A stretch of DNA of 64,000 bases from Nostoc sp. HK-01 (GCA_003990705.1 AP018318.1:3599501-3663500), one strand, 5' to 3'; shown: positions 17,511-26,722, counted from the stretch's first letter. Program-made: numbers and translations. The notes: generated by a model from the sequence alone, not told the origin.

Positions 17511-19064
17511 TTAACTTTCATCACAGTAATCAGCACCAGAACCATACTTCCAAGCATCTACCAAACGATGCCAATAATATTGTTGTTGAGTGGGTAGGCT
17601 CTTAATCCATGTTTCTAACACTGGACTCAGAGTAAACAAGGCAGTGTAAACACCTAAATTACCGTAATGCACCAGCCAATCAAGTAAGTTGACTAAACCA
17701 ACTTGGGGAATTATCTTGGCAATTAATTTTGGATGAGATAATCCAGTTTTAATTAATGTTTGTGTTAATGCCGAAAACTGCACCACATCTTGCAAAAATG
17801 GCTTGAGGACGGGATTCCCTAGATTTTGCATTTCTAGAAATACCGCCGACAGCAGCTGATTAATTTGCTCTGGGGGGATATTTTGATTTATACCCACACT
17901 CATAGCTTTTTGAAATAACCAAGTTACGCTCAAATTTGGTTGATATGGTTGCAGTAGTGACAATGCCTGTGCAGATAATTGGTTTGTTTGTAATGCTGCT
18001 TCTACCCCAAAAGTTAAACGCTGCAAATGACGCACCATTGCGCCAAAACCACCAAAACTTAAAGGCGATTGGCTACCACTGCTATCTCCCACTGGTAAAA
18101 TCCGATGCCAAGGAGTTTTGAGTGGACTATTGCGGTAAGTTGGGAAAAAACCAAATAACGCCCGTTGAAATTTTAAATGTTGTAATTCCACACCCTGATA
18201 TTTTGGCAACAGGTGTAGATATTCTGCAAATAAAGTTTCTAAACTCAAGCGTTGTGGATGTGCATCCATGTAGGTAAATAAGTAGGTGGTTCGGCCATCT
18301 CTAGCGGGAAAAGCTTCCCAGAAGTATTGGCACTGATTCTGCAAGGATGTAAAGGATAACAACAAATCGCCAGATTGATTTTCCGGAAATCCTTGAGTGC
18401 AACTTCCCACAACTAAACATAAAGCATCTGGTTTTTTGCCTTGGCGTGCTTGTTGGGTGATGGGAGAAAGGTGTCCCATTGCGTCGATGAGCAATTTCGC
18501 TGAAAATTGCTGGTTGACTATTACGCCATTGGGATGAACAACCGCCTCAATAAATGGTGTATTTTCAAATAACTGTCCGCCGGCTGCGAGGAATTTATTT
18601 TTTAATGTTGCGAGTAGATATACAGGATCTACTCCGATATTGAGGACATTTTCGACCCAAACTTCTGTACCGCCATGAAAACTTACCCTGGCTGGATTAT
18701 ATTGAGTAGCGATCGCTCTTTCTAATTCTTCATCAGTCAGCAGGTTTAATTGCAAAAATACTTCTAATTCTGAGCGCGAAATATTCCATTCTTGTTCTCT
18801 CCCTTTTAATATCCCGCGCTCAATTAACGCCACCCGTAACCCGCGTACTGCTAAGGCGCAACCAATTAAAATACCTAAAGTCCCGCCACAAATAATTGCA
18901 TCCAATTCTACATTATCTAAATCTTGCTGACTTTCCTTAACTACTGTTGGTATTGGCGCAGTATTTTCTCGAATTGCTGTCAGGATTTCATCAGTGCGAC
19001 GTAACCCGCGCAACGCATCACCAGGAAGTTGAGACAGAATTTCTTCAGTTAGTGAACTAGACAT
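17511..19064 (-). CDS. cruP: CruP/CruA-type lycopene cyclase-like flavoprotein
   Basis: A 517-residue FAD-dependent oxidoreductase-like protein. The Rossmann region is near 50-80 (DAIICGGTLGILIGCALAVR). The family pattern PVGDSSGSQSPLSFGGFGAM at about 328-347 is typical of the CruA/CruP carotenoid cyclase group. The size fits CruP rather than the longer CruA. CruA makes gamma- or beta-carotene from lycopene; CruP has little cyclase activity in tests and is linked to limiting carotenoid peroxides and oxygen stress. The CruP assignment rests on length and motif and is less certain than the family. Confidence 0.75.
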   Translation of the reverse strand: MSSSLTEEILSQLPGDALRGLRRTDEILTAIRENTAPIPTVVKESQQDLDNVELDAIICGGTLGILIGCALAVRGLRVALIERGILKGREQEWNISRSELEVFLQLNLLTDEELERAIATQYNPARVSFHGGTEVWVENVLNIGVDPVYLLATLKNKFLAAGGQLFENTPFIEAVVHPNGVIVNQQFSAKLLIDAMGHLSPITQQARQGKKPDALCLVVGSCTQGFPENQSGDLLLSFTSLQNQCQYFWEAFPARDGRTTYLFTYMDAHPQRLSLETLFAEYLHLLPKYQGVELQHLKFQRALFGFFPTYRNSPLKTPWHRILPVGDSSGSQSPLSFGGFGAMVRHLQRLTFGVEAALQTNQLSAQALSLLQPYQPNLSVTWLFQKAMSVGINQNIPPEQINQLLSAVFLEMQNLGNPVLKPFLQDVVQFSALTQTLIKTGLSHPKLIAKIIPQVGLVNLLDWLVHYGNLGVYTALFTLSPVLETWIKSLPTQQQYYWHRLVDAWKYGSGADYCDES

Positions 19065-19189
19065 AATCGTGAATTCCCGCAGAGTTCCTACTTATGATCG
19101 TATCTTTGCGGAATTTCACCAAATTAGTACATTTGTATTAAAATGCTGCTACAATGCCTAACAAGCTCAGTAGTATTAGCAGAGGAACT

Positions 19190-19678
19190 ATGAAAAAAAT
19201 CGAACACAGTGGTAAAAGTTCCATCTTCCGCCCTTCATCACAGCCTGCAATTATCCCCCTACAGCCACAACAAGAAAAGATAATTAGTGGTTGGGAGCGT
19301 TTAGTGGCGCAAGCCCAAACTATTAATCAAATGGCCGCAGAATTAGAAGCTGAGATTCTAGAGTTAAAAGCAATAGCTAGTGCTATCAACAGTCAAACAA
19401 ATTATTTGTCAGGAAATGTTAAATCGCGTAAAAGCGTTTGTAAGTATTTCACAGTTAGCATTCCTTGGGTGAAACAAAAATCAGATGAGTGCTTAATTTT
19501 GACGACGCGAAAAGTTGATTTATTCCGAGCCGAAAGAGAAGCGGCATCACTAGCGCAGAAACTTAGACAGCAAAATAAAAATAGAAGATTAGCCGCACAG
19601 CGACACAAAAAAAACCAAGAAAAGGCTGATACTGAGACAAAAGTTTTTTTCTTGGGGGCGCTAATCAATAAATCTTAA
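19190..19678 (+). CDS. Hypothetical basic coiled-coil protein
   Basis: A 162-residue hydrophilic protein, divergent from the CruP-like gene. Residues 35-75 and 118-145 look like helical or coiled-coil segments; the C-terminal third is very basic. ATG at 19190 has GAGG five bases upstream and is preferred to the ATG at 19154, which lacks a ribosome site. I recognise no family. The basic tail could bind nucleic acid, but that is a guess. Confidence 0.6.
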   Translation: MKKIEHSGKSSIFRPSSQPAIIPLQPQQEKIISGWERLVAQAQTINQMAAELEAEILELKAIASAINSQTNYLSGNVKSRKSVCKYFTVSIPWVKQKSDECLILTTRKVDLFRAEREAASLAQKLRQQNKNRRLAAQRHKKNQEKADTETKVFFLGALINKS

Positions 19679-19788
19679 AGTTATGAAAATTGAATTGTAG
19701 TACGCCTTATCGGTTGTAACAGTTATGCTGATTGAAGTGGCATTGGTACTTTTTTGCTAAGTACTAGAACACCAATTCATTAATTAAA

Positions 19789-19874
19789 AACCTAACCCCC
19801 AGCCCCCTTCCCTGCAAGGAAAGGGGGTTGCTTAACTCCCTTCTCCGATGCGGAGAGGGGTTGGGGGAGAGGTT
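19789..19874. repeat. Compound GC-rich intergenic repeat
   Basis: Two hairpins (CCCCCTTCC with GGAAAGGGGG, and CTTCTCCG with CGGAGAGG) are flanked by complementary outer arms AACCTAACCCCC and GGGGGAGAGGTT. It is kin to the repeat at 10206-10325. The surrounding gap 19679-20012 holds no gene. Confidence 0.8.
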
Positions 19875-20012
19875 ATTTCATGATTACTGAATTGATACTC
19901 TAGATGCCACACTACTACAATCCAGCAACACGCCCTAATATTTGCATTCTGGCAACAACTAGAATGTAATATTTGGGAAGATCAATCAGCGCATAAAAGG
20001 GGTAAAAAGAAG

Positions 20013-20342
20013 GTGTTAAATATCAAGACACTTTTGGTGATTGCCGTTGGTTTTTTACCATCCCTGTTTTCCTTATGGTTAATCCGTAAAACCCAATTAC
20101 GGACAAGGGCGCAGCTGAGACAAGCAGCCATGAATTTTTCTGGGACAAGGGGTAGACAAAATATCAGACCGATGGATGGCGATCGCTACTACTTGGAAGG
20201 AGTAGGCTATCTTATTGGTGACATTAGCTGCAAATTTAACGCCCGTTCTGGTTACATCCGTTGTGCTGTTAACCCCTGTGGCCCTTGTCAAGGTTGTCGT
20301 TACTACGAGCAAAAAGAATTAACTAGTAGCGAACAAGCCTAA
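20013..20342 (+). CDS. Small membrane-anchored Cys-containing protein (DUF6464-like)
   Basis: A 109-residue protein. One N-terminal membrane helix (about 5-25) is followed by a soluble domain with CKFNARSGYIRCAVNPCGPC and a second close Cys (CQGCRYYE); five Cys in a short span suggest metal binding or disulfides. From memory it resembles the cyanobacterial DUF6464 family; this should be treated as tentative. The start is GTG behind an AAGAAG ribosome site. It is found only by itself here, with no operon partner. Confidence 0.7.
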   Translation: MLNIKTLLVIAVGFLPSLFSLWLIRKTQLRTRAQLRQAAMNFSGTRGRQNIRPMDGDRYYLEGVGYLIGDISCKFNARSGYIRCAVNPCGPCQGCRYYEQKELTSSEQA

Positions 20343-20411
20343 AGATTAAATATTTAAACTACTTTGCCCTTCAGTAACAAGCCAGGTTATTCTTCCTGTT
20401 GTGTTTATTCA

Positions 20412-20960
20412 TTAATCAGGAACAACCGGACTCAAAGGACTAAGGGGAGCAGTAAACACGTAATAAATTACTCCAGAGCCGAGAATCATAATCGCCAAAC
20501 TGAATAAAATTACCCAGCGGTCTGTAGGTTCATAATTATCATCTTCAATATCACGACGCACTGCAAAATAGTGTGCCGTTGACAGCCATACCGTAACTAA
20601 CCCAACTAGCGAAAAGACTAAACCCAACTTCCAACCATTACCAGGTGTGGGTAACAGCGGGACTTGAAAGGCTCGCAAACGAACGATAACGACTCCAAAA
20701 CCCAACAGTGCGATCGCAGTTCGCATCCAAGCAAGATAAGTGCGTTCATTAGCTAAATGATCCCTGATTCGTGATGGATTTAGCCTTCCTGGCTTTTTCT
20801 TTTCTTCTGTTGGCTTAGACTCTAATTGCATCAATAACACCCTTAAACCCCAAGAGGCTCCCCTCCAAAAAATTCCCAAGTAATAGCAAATTTCTTTCCA
20901 GATAATTTGCCACTTGTGCGGCGATCGCACTTGCAAAAAATATTTAATTTGTTTGTACAT
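20412..20960 (-). CDS. DUF202/YidH-like membrane protein
   Basis: A 182-residue protein. An N-terminal amphipathic region (1-60) precedes the DUF202 signature RDHLANERTYLAWMRTAIAL (about 67-86) and three membrane helices ending near 172. DUF202 proteins are small inner-membrane proteins of unknown function; eukaryotic relatives are the Vtc transporter-chaperone subunits. ATG at 20960 is preferred to a TTG nine bases upstream. No operon partner. Confidence 0.85.
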   Translation of the reverse strand: MYKQIKYFLQVRSPHKWQIIWKEICYYLGIFWRGASWGLRVLLMQLESKPTEEKKKPGRLNPSRIRDHLANERTYLAWMRTAIALLGFGVVIVRLRAFQVPLLPTPGNGWKLGLVFSLVGLVTVWLSTAHYFAVRRDIEDDNYEPTDRWVILFSLAIMILGSGVIYYVFTAPLSPLSPVVPD

Positions 20961-21086
20961 TTTTGCCAAAATTTATTTTAATGCAGATATCTTAAGAACA
21001 CAAGCCTGAATAATATTATGACTGCCAAAAATTAGCCAAAATACGGTTAATTTTTAGCATTATGCCTTATTCTGCTCATTTTTAAC

Positions 21087-21104
21087 GCTAGATAATTATC
21101 TAGC
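21087..21104. promoter_or_regulatory. Perfect 18-bp palindrome upstream of the LysR gene
   Basis: GCTAGATAATTATCTAGC lies about 183 bases before the LysR start in a 326-base gap. Its ATAATTAT core resembles the short interrupted palindromes bound by LysR-type regulators. Binding by this regulator is inference. The rest of the gap is AT-rich with one GCGATCGC site and no gene. Confidence 0.5.
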
Positions 21105-21286
21105 TAATAGCGATCGCTCAACTAACTTTTTGCATATTTGAGTAGGCACATTAACAATGTGTGTATTTATTATTGTTATTTTCTACTGTATTTAATCTCA
21201 TCAATAGAATCAAATGTTTTTATTTGTCAAAATTATAAATATAAGTGATTAAATTTGGAAATCCAGGTTTTTAGGAATAGTTTAGT

Positions 21287-22270
21287 ATGGCAGGGATGAC
21301 ACTGGAGCAGCTAAGAATCTTTCTCGCTGTAGCAGAGCATCTACACTTTACGCGTGCAGCTGAAGAGCTTTATATTACTCAGCCAGCCGTTAGTGCAGCA
21401 ATTCACAACTTAGAGCAAGAATACGGAGTCAAACTGTTTCATCGGATTGGTCGCCATATTGAGATTGCCGAAGCTGGTAAGTTATTACAAGTGGAAGCAC
21501 AGAAAATTCTCGACCAAGTGACGTTAACAGAACGGGGATTGCGGGAATTGAACAACCTGCAACGCGGCGAATTAAAATTAGGCTCAAGTTTAACCATTGG
21601 TAACTATTGGTTGCCAAGTAAAATTAGTGAATTTAAAAGTAAGTATCCGCAAATTTCTGTTGATTGTTGTTTGGCAAATGCCGAAACAATTTGTGAAGGA
21701 ACGGCAATGGGTCAGTTTGATTTAGGTTTAGTTGAAGGTGATGTTAAACCATCCTTACAGAATACTTTAGAACGAGAAATAATTGGGAGCGATCGCTTAC
21801 AAATAGTTGTCGGTCAAACTCACCCTTGGTTTGAACTTGGAGAAATTACTGTTGCCGAACTAACTCAAACTTCTTGGGTGATGCGAGAGCCTGGTTCTGG
21901 AACCCAGCAAAGATTTGAAGAAGCCCTAAAAAATTGGGGTATTAATATTAGTGAATTGAATATAATTTTGGTTTTCAATAGTGGCGAAATGGCCAAAGCC
22001 GCTGTCGAAAGTGGTGTAGGTGCAACCGGGATTTCTGAGTTAATGGTCAAAAAAGAAATTCAGCTAGGAACTTTACGCGCAATTCGAGTTTGCCATCACC
22101 AAGCAGATTGCAGTAAAGATTTAGAAATAGTCCGACCATTTTTTAAACTCAAGCATCGTCAACGCTTTCAAACTGCTCTGGCTAAAGTCTTTGAACAAAC
22201 CTTGATTGCATCATACACCACCATTAATTTTCCCGAACAATCTCTAAATAAGACAAAAATAAAATCTTAA
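21287..22270 (+). CDS. LysR-type transcriptional regulator
   Basis: A 327-residue regulator. The winged helix-turn-helix occupies residues 4-62 (TLEQLRIFLAVAEHLHFTRA and ITQPAVSAAIHNLEQEYG), and the LysR substrate-binding domain spans about 90-300. It converges on the TOMM biosynthesis genes, whose end is 4 bases away, so it may regulate them; equally it may belong to the CbbR/CysR-like group that controls carbon or sulfur genes. The inducer is unknown. A perfect palindrome in its promoter could be an autoregulatory site. Confidence 0.9.
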   Translation: MAGMTLEQLRIFLAVAEHLHFTRAAEELYITQPAVSAAIHNLEQEYGVKLFHRIGRHIEIAEAGKLLQVEAQKILDQVTLTERGLRELNNLQRGELKLGSSLTIGNYWLPSKISEFKSKYPQISVDCCLANAETICEGTAMGQFDLGLVEGDVKPSLQNTLEREIIGSDRLQIVVGQTHPWFELGEITVAELTQTSWVMREPGSGTQQRFEEALKNWGINISELNIILVFNSGEMAKAAVESGVGATGISELMVKKEIQLGTLRAIRVCHHQADCSKDLEIVRPFFKLKHRQRFQTALAKVFEQTLIASYTTINFPEQSLNKTKIKS

Positions 22271-22274
22271 TTCT

Positions 22275-23006
22275 CTATTTTCTTTCAGTCCCCACAGCAA
22301 CACAGTAAAGCGCCGCATGACGTTTACCATCAATACCTAACATAGTGTTCAAACTCATATCATAAAATCCGCCTATGCAAAGACTAGCCAAATCTAATTG
22401 CACAGCCATCAGACAGATATTTTCGGCTTGATGACCAGCTTCTAAAAGTGCAAAGCGGTAGCCACGCGCACCGTATTTGCATAGCGATCGCATAAAAACC
22501 GATGTAAACATAAACAAAGCATTGGCATTCACTATATAATCCTGTTGCAATAAAGGTTTGACAAAATCGTTTGGTACTGCATCATTCACCCGATGCAAGC
22601 CATGACCGCGTGGCTCATAGTGATATAGCCCATTAGCTAAATTTTCTACCGCTTGCGTTGCGACAAAAACCTCCAAAGGATAAAGCCCTCCCGCAGATGG
22701 TGAGTTTCGCGCTTCATAGGTGTAACCATCCATTTGACGCAACCCATTCAGTCCGCATCCAGCATCAAGCAACTGCACTAATTGAATCAGCGGCATAGTT
22801 GTATTAGCAAACGATCGCACCGAAGACCGTCGCGCTAAAATTTGACTCAGCGAGTTATCGTGTGGTGCTTTTGGCAGTTCCAAAAAAGGAGCTTCCGGCA
22901 TATAGCGCATTTCCGTCGCCGCAACACGCTTGACATAACTTTTCGGCACTGGCGAGTTCAAATGATAAAGCAACGCTAACTCTAGTGGCTCGTTGGCTGT
23001 ATACAT
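22275..23006 (-). CDS. SagB/ThcOx-type azoline dehydrogenase
   Basis: A 243-residue FMN-dependent nitroreductase-fold enzyme. RRSSVRSFANTTMPLIQL and SPSAGGLYPLEVFVATQAV are the SagB family FMN-binding signatures; ALLEAGHQAENICL follows. In TOMM pathways the enzyme oxidises thiazolines and oxazolines to aromatic thiazoles and oxazoles. An AGGA ribosome site precedes the ATG. It is the last gene of the minus-strand TOMM set, 79 bases after the YcaO gene. The size is that of a catalytic domain alone, without the extra subdomain seen in some SagB proteins. Confidence 0.9.
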   Translation of the reverse strand: MYTANEPLELALLYHLNSPVPKSYVKRVAATEMRYMPEAPFLELPKAPHDNSLSQILARRSSVRSFANTTMPLIQLVQLLDAGCGLNGLRQMDGYTYEARNSPSAGGLYPLEVFVATQAVENLANGLYHYEPRGHGLHRVNDAVPNDFVKPLLQQDYIVNANALFMFTSVFMRSLCKYGARGYRFALLEAGHQAENICLMAVQLDLASLCIGGFYDMSLNTMLGIDGKRHAALYCVAVGTERK

Positions 23007-23085
23007 AGTTCTGATTTCCTGACATTAAACGGAAAATGGGTATAGGGGTGTAAGGGTGTAATAAAATCCAAAATCCAAAATTGTT

Positions 23086-24414
23086 TTAAGCCATAGGATG
23101 TGGACAAGGATTGAGGTCGTTTGCGGTACGTTGTCCACCGTAACCTAACCTTTTTGGTACCTCGAATAACCGCCGAGTACCCAACGGTTCTAGCCCATGA
23201 CCAAAATATATCGGGACTAATTCACTGGCTAAAGTCCGCACAACACGAAAACCAAGCGATGCAACATCAGGGGTGGTAATTTCCACTAAATATGGTTCAG
23301 CGCCAACGGAATGCAACCTTGTAATGACAGTTCGCAATTTTTCTGCCTCGGCTGAAGACGGGTAAGTTGGTAAATCTTCAACTGTGAGGTAATTTTCATG
23401 CTCAAATAAAAATTCCAACTCGCATAACCGAGCCGTTTTATAGAAAAAAGCGCTGTGATCGTCTAAATTCTGCACATCTTCATATTGATTGAGATTAGCC
23501 CCAGCGCCATTAGCTTTGCGTTCTATGTCACCAAAGCGGGCTTGACAAACTTCAAAAATCGCCTTACGCAGTGCTATTGACCCATCAAGATGGCATCCTA
23601 AACCAGTCGCCACAGCCGGACTTCTGCCAGAACGGTCAATTAACATTGCCATAACAACGGGGATGTTAATATCAGTTGTCAAATAGAAGGTAACTAATTC
23701 AATGCCAAATCGGGCATAGTTGCGTAAAATTTCGGTTTCAATTCCGGGACGATGAGCAAAATAAATGCGGGGAGCAGGTAGGCGATTTAACCATGTAATG
23801 ATAAAAGCATCACGCTCAATCAACTCGCATAAGCCACTGTAAGCCGCAAATTCAAGAGTAGGGCCACTAGCCATACCATTAGAGGTGACAGGTAAAACAT
23901 AATCTCCTGGTTGATTACTATCCCAGTCAAAATAAACCATGAAGGCGGGGACTAACACCTGTTGGTTACTTGTCAGAGATATGGCAGTTATCCATGAAGT
24001 CTGCGTTAATTGATCAAAAGCCGGAAAGGGAAAATTTGGATCAGAATATTGGTTATCAGAAAACGAGAAAAAAGCTGGCGGATGAACGGCGGGATGACTT
24101 AAATCTGCGTAACTACTCACAATTAGTTGCCGATAATCAACAATGCTGCCACAGTAGCGCTCTACAGCTTCGCCAACTGCCCCAAAAATTGCTTGTTCAT
24201 CAGTCATCCCCCTGCCTACACCGTAGCGTAAATCATCCGATTGTTTGCGAAGCTGGAAATTTGCTAATTCAGCTTGCCACAAAACAGGAAAATCAAACTC
24301 TGTATAAGGCTTAGTAAATCTATCAATGGCGCGGATGATTCCCGTATGGGGACTAACTAAATCGCGCCAACGAGGACTAGCGATCGCAACATTCACTCTA
24401 TTCTCTCCTGTCAT
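23086..24414 (-). CDS. YcaO-domain azoline-forming cyclodehydratase
   Basis: A 442-residue YcaO enzyme that uses ATP to activate amide bonds of the precursor so that Cys (or Ser/Thr) side chains cyclise. The family ATP-site segments are visible as GAVGEAVERYCGS, SNGMASGPTLEFAAYSGLCE with LIERDAF, and the AIFEVCQARFGD helix. The chain ends in PCPHPMA, which contains the PxPxP tail typical of TOMM YcaO proteins. The start ATG overlaps the stop of the E1-like gene by four bases (ATGA), so translation is coupled. An upstream TTG at 24420 is less likely. Confidence 0.93.
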   Translation of the reverse strand: MTGENRVNVAIASPRWRDLVSPHTGIIRAIDRFTKPYTEFDFPVLWQAELANFQLRKQSDDLRYGVGRGMTDEQAIFGAVGEAVERYCGSIVDYRQLIVSSYADLSHPAVHPPAFFSFSDNQYSDPNFPFPAFDQLTQTSWITAISLTSNQQVLVPAFMVYFDWDSNQPGDYVLPVTSNGMASGPTLEFAAYSGLCELIERDAFIITWLNRLPAPRIYFAHRPGIETEILRNYARFGIELVTFYLTTDINIPVVMAMLIDRSGRSPAVATGLGCHLDGSIALRKAIFEVCQARFGDIERKANGAGANLNQYEDVQNLDDHSAFFYKTARLCELEFLFEHENYLTVEDLPTYPSSAEAEKLRTVITRLHSVGAEPYLVEITTPDVASLGFRVVRTLASELVPIYFGHGLEPLGTRRLFEVPKRLGYGGQRTANDLNPCPHPMA

Positions 24415-25526
24415 GAACAATGGGGGCAGCCAGGTTTTTTCAGCACAACGTTGTGAGTTAGTTTTGTACCCAGTAAGTCTAAATGCACTAATTTGCCATC
24501 TGTAGCAATAGGTAAACCGAGAAACATCTTAATAGTATCCAGCGCCAAGTAACTTCCAACTAACATCTGAGCGATGGGCAAATTTTCTTGCAACCTTGGT
24601 TGAGAACGGCGTTCTCGGTCGAGAAATCGCTCAATTGCCAATTCCGCTTCTGGTAGTTTGGCACAAGCTATCGACCGCATCCGATAGCAGAGATAACAAG
24701 GGCCATCTTGAGCAAAGACTAGTGGGCCAAAAGTTCCTTCCACACCAGCCGCCCCACCCGGTAGCAATGGGCGCTGCATTTTCAGGCATAATCTGTTGAG
24801 GCGATAGGCGAGATTAACAGAAACAGCATCGGTGGCGACAATTACAAGGTCAACATCTTCCAGCAAAGCATTGACTGTGGCATCGTCCATCAAATTATCT
24901 ATCACAATCTCAGTGTCTGTGATTTCTGCGATCGCCTCAATTTGTCTTGCTGCTTCCACACCCCGCAAAGCACCGATTTGATTAAATACTAAGCCTGACA
25001 TCATCATTGCATCGGAGGGAATTGTGCAGACATCATCACAAAGTCGCAGATAACCAATACCAGCACTAGCCAAGTTAATTGCAGCTATCAACCCTGAACC
25101 ACCGAGTCCGAAAACAGCAATCCTTGCGTTGGCTAAGTGTTTTTGGGCATCTTGTTGCTGAAATCCTAACTCATGATAAAGACTAATTTGCGGCAGTAAA
25201 TAAGCACGACTATCTAAATCGATAGTTTCTTCTAAAAGCTCCTCAACTAAGCGATTTTCCATCAAAAACTCTAAACATTGATTGAGTGAAGCATCTGTCA
25301 ATTTTTCGCCAATTTCCGCCCGAATTTCTCCTATCGTTCGGGAGCCATCTAGTAAAGGCAATACCATACTTTCTACATCGTGCAGTGCTTGGCCTTTAAC
25401 TGTTAGGGTTCGCCGCGTCGTATTGAAGATCATTGTTTCTTCGCCATGACAATCTGGCGGCATAACATGAACGACAACGTGTTCTAGTAGACGCAGATGC
25501 TGATTATCATTTAATTTCATAGGCAT
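24411..25526 (-). CDS. E1/ThiF-like TOMM cyclodehydratase partner (precursor-binding)
   Basis: A 371-residue protein. Residues 1-95 match the pattern of a RiPP recognition element (winged helix fold, DGSRTIGEIRAEIGEKL) that binds the leader peptide. The E1-like domain has the nucleotide motif IAVFGLGGSGLIAAINLASAG. Zinc ligands are CYLC and CPHC at the C-terminus. In TOMM systems this C protein delivers the precursor to YcaO and raises its activity. ATG at 25526 is preferred to the TTG at 25568. It overlaps the YcaO gene by four bases. Confidence 0.9.
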   Translation of the reverse strand: MPMKLNDNQHLRLLEHVVVHVMPPDCHGEETMIFNTTRRTLTVKGQALHDVESMVLPLLDGSRTIGEIRAEIGEKLTDASLNQCLEFLMENRLVEELLEETIDLDSRAYLLPQISLYHELGFQQQDAQKHLANARIAVFGLGGSGLIAAINLASAGIGYLRLCDDVCTIPSDAMMMSGLVFNQIGALRGVEAARQIEAIAEITDTEIVIDNLMDDATVNALLEDVDLVIVATDAVSVNLAYRLNRLCLKMQRPLLPGGAAGVEGTFGPLVFAQDGPCYLCYRMRSIACAKLPEAELAIERFLDRERRSQPRLQENLPIAQMLVGSYLALDTIKMFLGLPIATDGKLVHLDLLGTKLTHNVVLKKPGCPHCS

Positions 25527-25614
25527 TATTTTATTGTTAAAGCTCCATAAAAAAAGATAGAAAAGCAATTTTGTTTAGCAAAATGTAGAGAATAAAATTC
25601 TATGTTTTCGTAGC

Positions 25615-25714
25615 TAGAGCAATCTTAATTTATGAATATTTAGTTGGATTCAGATTCCAGAATTATTTGAGAATTCGGGAATCTATGTATTCACCAATGA
25701 TTAAGATTGCTCTA
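25615..25714. repeat. 100-bp nested palindrome between precursor and E1-like genes
   Basis: The ends TAGAGCAATCTTAAT and ATTAAGATTGCTCTA form a perfect 15-bp inverted repeat, and inside it AGATTCC-GAATT pairs with AATTC-GGAATCT. The outer TA on each side fits a mariner/IS630-type miniature element with TA target duplication. As RNA it would be a strong stem-loop just after the precursor stop; there is no T run, so it would act by RNA stability or attenuation rather than as a plain terminator. Confidence 0.75.
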
Positions 25715-25740
25715 TAATTGTTATTCTCTCTCCAGCTAAT

Positions 25741-26112
25741 TTAATATCCAAATCCAAAATCATCACTATCATCTGGCACACTTGATATTGAGCCAGTTTC
25801 ACTAACTCTACATCCTCCACATCCACGACATCCGCATCCACGGCATCCGCAGCCTCGACATCCGCAGCCTCGACATCCACAGCCTCGACATCCAATGCAG
25901 CCTCGACATCCAACGCAGCCTCCACATCCGCCACATCCGCCGCAATTAGCAAACCATCTTTGCTGAGTCTCAGATTCCAACATTCCTGGCATTGCCAATT
26001 TTTCTAAAGCTGCGATTTCTTCATCAGATAATAAAAGTTGTTCTAATTTGTCTGCTTTGTCTTCCAAACGCATATCTATTGTTTGTTGGGTCAGTGTTTT
26101 TTCTGCAAGCAT
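25741..26112 (-). CDS. TOMM/RiPP precursor peptide with Cys-rich repeat core (heterocycloanthracin-like)
   Basis: A 123-residue precursor. The leader (1-56) is acidic and helical (LEQLLLSDEEIAALEKLAM) and ends in QQRWFAN. The core (57-101) is three CGG units, CVG, CRG, CIG, then CRGCG repeats and a final CGGC, 17 Cys in 45 residues. A 22-residue Ser/Asp-rich tail ends in FGFGY. ATG at 26112 follows AGGAGT at 8 bases; a GTG two codons upstream is too close to that site. Cys-x-x repeats resemble the heterocycloanthracin group, in which Cys become thiazoles. The modifying genes lie directly downstream. The product is unknown. Confidence 0.85.
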   Translation of the reverse strand: MLAEKTLTQQTIDMRLEDKADKLEQLLLSDEEIAALEKLAMPGMLESETQQRWFANCGGCGGCGGCVGCRGCIGCRGCGCRGCGCRGCGCRGCGCRGCGGCRVSETGSISSVPDDSDDFGFGY

Positions 26113-26278
26113 CGTCACTTACTCCTGTTAACTTCAATTTATGAGCCTATTGGCAAATCTGCATTCAAGTTTATGAAAGCTTTGATGATGTTTGTACATC
26201 AACTAGCCTTCATCTAAGAATGGATATTAGAACGGGTAGATGTGAAGGATGACTAGAAAATAAAACAATGGTTAATGC

Positions 26279-26310
26279 TTAACTATATATACCCACACAG
26301 GTATAGTTAA
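26279..26310. promoter_or_regulatory. Interrupted palindrome in the precursor/exporter promoter region
   Basis: TTAACTATATATACC and GGTATAGTTAA form an inverted repeat with a 4-base bulge and a 6-base loop, 167 bases upstream of the precursor start. It could be an operator or a leader hairpin. Confidence 0.45.
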
Positions 26311-26514
26311 ACAAAAACACTCAGCTTTTAATTCAGAGTTTTACTAATCCACAAATGGTCAAAATCACTGTAAAATAAGTGATGGGAACTCATGGATAAA
26401 ATTGAGGTTCCCTAAAACCTTGTCTTTGATAAAACGTTTGCTACTTTTAGCAAAATACTTGTCTTGTTTTGATCATCTGACTTCTCTAACATTATCTTTT
26501 TCTAGAGTTTTTTA

Positions 26515-26584
26515 TTCTTTCTTAAGTAGTATAGTTTTTACCCGGAATCTTAATCTTGCTCTTTCTTAAGTAGGATGGTTTTTT
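26515..26584. promoter_or_regulatory. Two direct repeats 44 bp apart upstream of the ABC exporter
   Basis: TCTTTCTTAAGTAG followed by T/G-AT-A/G-GTTTTT occurs twice with a 44-bp period, about four helical turns, so both copies face the same side of the DNA. This suggests a phased regulator site for the exporter and possibly the divergent precursor. The regulator is unknown. The remainder of the 610-base region 26113-26722 shows no gene. Confidence 0.5.
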
Positions 26585-26722
26585 GTTGAGATAGACTCTA
26601 ATATAACTTGCTGCATTAGGGTACTGATGTAGAACCTAGCTTGAACACGGCTATGTAGACTAATACACAACAGAGATAAGGTGGGTTTCACTTAATACCA
26701 AATAAATAATTAGGTTTAATTG

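Noticed and set aside
25701-25952. Open frame in another minus-strand register across the precursor core, rich in Val, Asp and Ala
   Set aside because: It is a shadow of the Cys-rich core repeats; the ribosome site fits only the precursor frame.
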